A stretch of DNA of 32,904 nucleotides from assembly GCA_029560515.1 (NCBI GenBank), contig JAKQKT010000279.1, positions 1 through 32,904 on the forward strand, in the 5' to 3' direction. How positions within the stretch are numbered: the first letter of the stretch is position 1; the number at the start of each line of letters is the position of its first letter. The DNA is from Pseudomonadota bacterium. Its GTDB lineage: Bacteria > Pseudomonadota > Gammaproteobacteria > Xanthomonadales > Xanthomonadaceae. Shown piece by piece: positions 28,083 through 32,904 of the stretch. Both the position numbers and the translations under genes were made by a program. A model generated the notes under the pieces. It saw nothing but the letters and a program-made list of their open reading frames with translations, had not been told where the DNA came from and did not search any database.

Positions 28083-28083
28083 C

Positions 28084-29415
28084 TTATTTCTCGAACAACG
28101 CGATGGATTCGACATGGGCGGTATTCGGAAACATGTCCATCACACCCGCAGAGATCAGTTTGTAACCGCGCTCTTTGACCAAAAAACCTGCATCGCGCGC
28201 CAGCGAAGCCGGATGGCAACTGACGTAAACGATGCGACGTATATTTTTAAGCGGCATTTGCGCCAAAACTTCGGCCGCGCCTGCGCGTGGCGGATCGAGC
28301 AATAGTTTGTCGAAGCCTTGCTGCATCCATGGTTCGCCACTCAAATCTTTCGCCAGATCGGCTGCGTAGAATTCGGCGTTGGTCAGTCCGTTCATCACCG
28401 CGTTGTCGCGCGCGCGTGCCACCAGCCCCGCTTCGCCTTCAACACCAACGACCGATGCGGCAGTGCGTGCCAGCGGCAAGGTGAAATTGCCGAGACCGCA
28501 AAACAAATCAAGTACGCGCTCACCCGCTTGCGGATCGAGCATGGCAATCGCCTGGTCAATCATTTTCTGATTCAGCGCCGCATTGACCTGGATAAAATCA
28601 AGCGGCTTGAATGCAAGGCGAATATCATATTTCGGAATCGCAAATTCGAGATGGGTTTCCAGCGGCCACAAGGCAACGACGGAATTCACGCCGCCTGGTT
28701 GCAGGAATACCGCGAAGCCGGTATCGATCGCGAACTGTTTGAGTTTTTCGGTATCGGTGTCATTCAGCGCTTCAAGATTCCTGAAAATCAGCGCGACCGG
28801 ACCATCGCCGGCGATAAATTCAATCTGTGCAATCGTTCGTTTTGCATCGAGCGAATCGATCAATGCCGACAATTCCGGCAAGCGGGTGCCCAAGGCGGGA
28901 ATCACGGTATGGCATATGCTGAGATCGGCAACGAAACGGGCATCGAGTTCGCGAAAGCCAACGAGAGTTTTGCCTTTTTTCTCGACATGACGCACCGACA
29001 AGCGGCCTTTACGGCGATAGCCCCAGGCATCTCCGACCATCGGCGGCAAAATTGTTTCTGCTTCGATGTGGCCGATGCGGGCAAGGTTTTCGATCAACAC
29101 TTGTTGCTTGGCTTCGATCTGCTTGTCTTCGGCGAGATGCTGCAATACACAGCCGGCGCAAACGCCAAAATGCTGGCAACGCGGTTCGACACGATCTTCG
29201 GAGGCTTTCAATACTTCCAGCGTCACTGCTTCATCGAAATGGCGGTTGCGACCAGTTTGTTTGGCACGTACGGTTTCGCCCATCAAGGCGCCCGAGACGA
29301 ACACGGCCTTTCCTTCCAGGCGGCCTACACCACGACCATCATGGGCCAGGCCGTGGATGTCGAGTTCGAATTCGCGATTGATCTTTGTTCTGCTACGGCC
29401 CACGGCATTCTTCAT
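28084..29415 (-). CDS. rlmD: 23S rRNA (uracil(1939)-C(5))-methyltransferase
   Basis: 443 aa; TRAM-like N-terminus, CQHFGVCAGCVLQHL Fe-S motif, VLDLFCGLGNFTLPLA, LLLDPPRAGA, YVSCHPASLARD. Confidence 0.95.
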   Translation of the reverse strand: MKNAVGRSRTKINREFELDIHGLAHDGRGVGRLEGKAVFVSGALMGETVRAKQTGRNRHFDEAVTLEVLKASEDRVEPRCQHFGVCAGCVLQHLAEDKQIEAKQQVLIENLARIGHIEAETILPPMVGDAWGYRRKGRLSVRHVEKKGKTLVGFRELDARFVADLSICHTVIPALGTRLPELSALIDSLDAKRTIAQIEFIAGDGPVALIFRNLEALNDTDTEKLKQFAIDTGFAVFLQPGGVNSVVALWPLETHLEFAIPKYDIRLAFKPLDFIQVNAALNQKMIDQAIAMLDPQAGERVLDLFCGLGNFTLPLARTAASVVGVEGEAGLVARARDNAVMNGLTNAEFYAADLAKDLSGEPWMQQGFDKLLLDPPRAGAAEVLAQMPLKNIRRIVYVSCHPASLARDAGFLVKERGYKLISAGVMDMFPNTAHVESIALFEK

Positions 29416-29423
29416 TAAAACGA

Positions 29424-29455
29424 AAGGGCGTGAATTTTCTCAAATCCACGCCCTT
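29424..29455 (-). terminator. Rho-independent-type hairpin downstream of ydbL, immediately 5' of rlmD
   Basis: Minus strand AAGGGCGTGGATTT-GAGA-AAATTCACGCCCTT followed by TCGTTTTAATG; 14-bp stem with one mismatch. Confidence 0.75.
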
Positions 29456-29498
29456 CTGTGTGATTTATTTTGCCTCGCCCCATGCGGCGGGGAAACGC

Positions 29499-30119
29499 TT
29501 ACTTTTGCTTCCAGTCACCGGCCGAGCTCTGATACCACCAGCCCGCCTTGGCATCGCGAACCCATTGTTTGGCAAAGGTTTCGCGGATTTGTTTTTCCCA
29601 TTCCGGATGGCCATTGGCTACCGCAATTTCACGATATACGGCATTGCGGTCACGGTTATCTTCGGCCACTTGCTGGGTGATACCAACGCGGTCCTTCAAA
29701 GGCACCTTGGTGGCATCGTGCACGATGATCAGACCATCGTTGCTGAAGCCGAGCGCGCCGCCGTCAAAATGTTGGCGTAGGGAACTGGCGAAGCGTTCCG
29801 ACATGCGATTCTGGATAGCCTGAATAGCCGGTGTACGGATGGTGATATCCACTTCCTGTGCGGCGGCATCGCTGATGAAAAATGAGGCCAGATTGAACGA
29901 AGGTTGCGCTGAAGCCTGCGGCATGGGTTTCGGATCGGCGGGCTTGGTTTCTTCTGTCGCTGCCTTGTCGCCGTTGATGACTTTACCGACGAATTCTTCT
30001 GCGGCTTGCTGGGCTTCCGCAGCTGGGAAATAGACATTGATGGTCACGCAGGCGCTAAGCGCCAGAAATGCCATCGCAAACAACATGGGTTTCCACTTCG
30101 AACGTTTGACGCTTTGCAT
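29499..30119 (-). CDS. YdbL-like (DUF1318) protein with lipoprotein signal
   Basis: ORF frame 29499..30206; ATG at 30119 gives MQSVKRSKWKPMLFAMAFLALSACVTINVYFPAAEAQQAAEEFVGKVI (lipobox LSAC); C-terminal DUF1318-like region. Confidence 0.82.
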   Translation of the reverse strand: MQSVKRSKWKPMLFAMAFLALSACVTINVYFPAAEAQQAAEEFVGKVINGDKAATEETKPADPKPMPQASAQPSFNLASFFISDAAAQEVDITIRTPAIQAIQNRMSERFASSLRQHFDGGALGFSNDGLIIVHDATKVPLKDRVGITQQVAEDNRDRNAVYREIAVANGHPEWEKQIRETFAKQWVRDAKAGWWYQSSAGDWKQK

Positions 30120-30142
30120 ACCACTCTCCCGATTGATGAAAC

Positions 30143-32167
30143 TCATTGAATAACCGGCGCCTGACCTTCCGTCGCCGCTTTCAAGCGTGAGACAAGGGTT
30201 GGCCAATCCACCCGCCGCCGGAAGCCTACCACTTGTATACGCGGCAAACCTCCTCCTGCGACGATGGTATAGCCGTCTCCAGCTGAACCTATGCCATCCA
30301 TGGTGCAGATATTATCTTTCAACTTGCAACTGATTCCGATTTTTTCATAACCGAAATCATCAAAAATCTTGAGTACCTGATTTTGCAGGCCTGCCATCAA
30401 ACCACTACCTCCGACACTGGAAATATCACGCACGGCTTTCTGGCTGATTCGCCGTTTACCTTTCCATTTGTCATCGGTATAGAACCTGGCATCGAATGCG
30501 ACCGGCGACCAATCGACCAGGCGAAGGTTCTTGATATGACCATCCAGGCTGCCGGTAATCGAACCGAAATCGAAGGCCTTGGTCATCGGTTCCATGTCGA
30601 TATTATCCAGGGCAACATCGGCCGATAAAGTCGGAGCAACACCGAATGGGCGTTCCATGACCAGATTCGACAAAGCTACCTCACCGGTAAAAACCGACAT
30701 TCGCAAGCCACCATCGAGATCCAGCACATTGTCTTTATAACGTGCATTGGGAATTTTCCCGCTGATGCTGCCGGTAAACGCGGGCCAACCCAGACGTTGC
30801 GACAAACTGGCCATATCCAGCTTTTCCATGCTCATGCCAAGTTCGAAGCGGGTTCCCAATTCGCCTTTGGGCGGCTGCCAACGAAAATGATCGACGCGAA
30901 TAATGCCTTCCAGCGCCTGCACGGGGACGGCCTGGCTCAGATTCAGGCTGCCGTTGGCACTATCGAAGGCAAACTTGGCCTTATCGAGACCAATTCCGTA
31001 CATCGCGCCATTGTTCCAGGTAAACCCACTTCGTAGGCTTTCGGAAAGCTGGGTCCAACGCACATCACCATTCAGGCCGACAAAGGTAAAACGTGCCTTG
31101 TTATCGATGACATTGATTTCATCAAGTTTTACATCCAGCTGTTCGAGTTGCTGATGCTTGATCGCCAACTTGGCCTGCGTGCCGCCGCTCAGAATCAAAT
31201 CGGGAAATCCTGCCGGCGCCAGGAAACCGGATAAATAACGATCGCGTGCAATTCCCAGATCCGGCAATTGCACATCAAGATTCAAATCGGACATCGAACC
31301 TTTATGGTCCAGACTTGCGCTGGCTTTCATGCTTAACACCTTGGGGTCCAGCCAGGTGATCATCGGCATCACCCAGTTTCCGGCCCCCTGCTTTTGCATT
31401 TGCACTTCGATTTCGACCGGCGTTTGCGGAAACAGGACATACAAGCCCTGGGCAAGAAATTCGCCGCCTTGTGCGGTGTAACGTGTCTGAATACGGGTTT
31501 GTTTGCCGATTTCCCGGTAATCCAGTCTCAGGCGGCCTTTCATGGCAGCGGCTGCTAGCCAGCCATCGGGAGTTTCTAGGCCAACATCATTCAATTGCAA
31601 ATCCGTAGATACCTGGAACGGTGCTTTTTCTGGCGTAAATACATCGATACGTCCACCGATGCTGCCCGATGTCCATTTTCCTTCCTGCCATAAACCCGCG
31701 AGGTAGGCTTTCAGCCATTCCACCGGAATTTTCTGCAGTTCGATTCTTGATAAATCCGGGGCCGCCACGGAATTTTCATAGCGGATTTTTCTATCATTGA
31801 TCCGCAAATCGACAGAAGTGCCTGCGGGTGAATAATCCAGCGCCAGCGGATAGGCCGGACTGCCGTTTCCGCGCACTTTTCCAAGGCATTGCCAACCGGC
31901 GTTTCTCGTGCGGACGAGCGGACATTGCCAATCGATATTTTTTTCGCGATACGACATCAGCGGGAAATCAAGTGTCGCGGCACGGATGCGTAGCTGGCCA
32001 AGTGTTGCGTCCTTGGGCCAATTCAAATCGACTTGTACATTCTGCAAAGTGCCGACACCTGCCTTGATCCTCGCGATTTTCATTTTCATCACTTCTGCAT
32101 TGGCCGAGTGCGCGGCCAGCAACAAAAAGAGCGGGAGTATCTTGATGATTGACTTGAATGCTTGCAT
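30143..32167 (-). CDS. YdbH-like (AsmA-like / intermembrane phospholipid transport superfamily) protein
   Basis: ORF frame 30143..32179; signal peptide MQAFKSIIKILPLFLLLAAHSANA, long beta-rich body, C-terminal YdbH-like region (DDKWKGKRRISQKAVRDISSVGG, DFGYEKIGISCKLKDNICTMDGIG). Confidence 0.8.
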   Translation of the reverse strand: MQAFKSIIKILPLFLLLAAHSANAEVMKMKIARIKAGVGTLQNVQVDLNWPKDATLGQLRIRAATLDFPLMSYREKNIDWQCPLVRTRNAGWQCLGKVRGNGSPAYPLALDYSPAGTSVDLRINDRKIRYENSVAAPDLSRIELQKIPVEWLKAYLAGLWQEGKWTSGSIGGRIDVFTPEKAPFQVSTDLQLNDVGLETPDGWLAAAAMKGRLRLDYREIGKQTRIQTRYTAQGGEFLAQGLYVLFPQTPVEIEVQMQKQGAGNWVMPMITWLDPKVLSMKASASLDHKGSMSDLNLDVQLPDLGIARDRYLSGFLAPAGFPDLILSGGTQAKLAIKHQQLEQLDVKLDEINVIDNKARFTFVGLNGDVRWTQLSESLRSGFTWNNGAMYGIGLDKAKFAFDSANGSLNLSQAVPVQALEGIIRVDHFRWQPPKGELGTRFELGMSMEKLDMASLSQRLGWPAFTGSISGKIPNARYKDNVLDLDGGLRMSVFTGEVALSNLVMERPFGVAPTLSADVALDNIDMEPMTKAFDFGSITGSLDGHIKNLRLVDWSPVAFDARFYTDDKWKGKRRISQKAVRDISSVGGSGLMAGLQNQVLKIFDDFGYEKIGISCKLKDNICTMDGIGSAGDGYTIVAGGGLPRIQVVGFRRRVDWPTLVSRLKAATEGQAPVIQ

Positions 32168-32221
32168 GCTGTCTAGCATAGTGGTTTTTGATCAAATAAT
32201 TGATGAATAAGTAAAATTCCG

Positions 32222-32904
32222 ATGGACAGACGCATATTATTGCTTGAAGACAACACGATAAGCCGGGAGTTTTTACACGAAGCCCTGCTTTGCTTCTCAA
32301 TGCCCGTTGATGTTGCCGATACGCTTGCAAAAGCCTGTTCGATGGCACGGAAGAATCGATACGCACTCCTGCTGTGCGATGTCCATTTATCCGATGGCGG
32401 GCCACGGACTGTTTTCTCTGCACTGCAAAGTCTGCAGGAGAATTCGCTGATAGTCGCCATTACCGCCGATGCCAGCCCGGAGGGAAAAGAGTTTTTGCTG
32501 GATATCGGTTATCGGGAAGTCTGGTGGAAACCGATTCCGATGATCGAATTGCGAAACCAAGTTGCACGAATCCTCGACATCGGTATCGCGACGGATTCAA
32601 ACGACTCACCTTTTTTGCAATGGGACGAAGCCGCAGCCTTGCGCGCCGTCGGCAATAACCAGGCAACACTGGACGCACTCAGAGTTCTATTCCTTTCCGA
32701 ACTGCCTCGGCAGGTAAAAACAATCGAACAGGCCTTCAAGACAGCAAATCATGCCGAACTCAAGGCCGAATGCCATAAATTATTGGCCGGCTGCGGCTTT
32801 GTCGGTGCATCCCGCCTTGGAAATAGCGTGCGAGAACTTTGCGGTAAGCCCGACAAGCCTGAAAAAATGGATGCCTTTGCACAGGAAGCAAGGAAATGCC
32901 TCGA
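32222..32904 (+). CDS. Response regulator receiver domain fused to Hpt domain (partial, truncated by right window edge)
   Basis: From ATG 32222: MDRRILLLEDNTISREFLHEALLCFSMPVDVADTLAKACSMARKNRYALLLCDVHLSDGGPRT...VAITADAS...EVWWKP, then C-terminal CHKLLAGCGFVGASRLG. Open at window edge, so absent from the ORF track. Confidence 0.85.
   Translation, partial: MDRRILLLEDNTISREFLHEALLCFSMPVDVADTLAKACSMARKNRYALLLCDVHLSDGGPRTVFSALQSLQENSLIVAITADASPEGKEFLLDIGYREVWWKPIPMIELRNQVARILDIGIATDSNDSPFLQWDEAAALRAVGNNQATLDALRVLFLSELPRQVKTIEQAFKTANHAELKAECHKLLAGCGFVGASRLGNSVRELCGKPDKPEKMDAFAQEARKCL

Noticed and set aside
28318-29418. 366-aa plus-strand ORF antisense to rlmD
   Set aside because: Shadow ORF from codon bias; rlmD on the opposite strand has unambiguous motifs and the antisense protein matches no recognisable family.
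1-32904. CRISPR array, prophage, toxin-antitoxin or canonical defence system
   Set aside because: No regularly spaced direct repeats, Cas, phage structural, restriction or toxin-antitoxin proteins recognised in any frame.

Overview
The window looks like a chromosomal segment from a gammaproteobacterium. Gene order (nuoB-nuoA / tRNA-Leu / secG / tpiA) and REP-like elements suggest Xanthomonadales/Lysobacterales relatives; this is inference only. Most of it is ordinary core genome: NADH dehydrogenase I subunits (nuoB partial, nuoA), secG, tpiA, a cyanide-insensitive-type bd oxidase operon, an ALDH7-type dehydrogenase, pyrD, murB, ispG, xseA, a CHASE-GGDEF diguanylate cyclase, a purine-salvage/nagZ/CYTH/rlmD block, a ydbH-ydbL-type envelope pair, and a truncated response regulator-Hpt protein at the right edge. 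There are two tRNA genes: Leu(GAG) with encoded CCA, and Arg(CCT) without encoded CCA. I saw no phage, CRISPR array, transposase or canonical defence system. The best candidates for under-described biology are: (1) a tightly overlapping run of VWA lipoprotein - ECF sigma - membrane-anchored anti-sigma-like protein - YigZ - ABC exporter - GH25 muramidase, where the anti-sigma-like protein carries a TonB-receptor-plug-like 'AVTVTGSR' motif; (2) a ydbH-ydbL pair with no separate ynbE, where the YdbL-like protein is a lipoprotein with a possible YnbE-like N-terminus; (3) a PilZ-like protein translationally coupled to ispG; (4) a tRNA-Arg/ALDH dicistron with a TTG start and no visible Shine-Dalgarno; (5) several structured intergenic elements (REP pair bracketing a small secreted-protein gene, a three-way-junction element, and a hairpin abutting the rlmD start codon).
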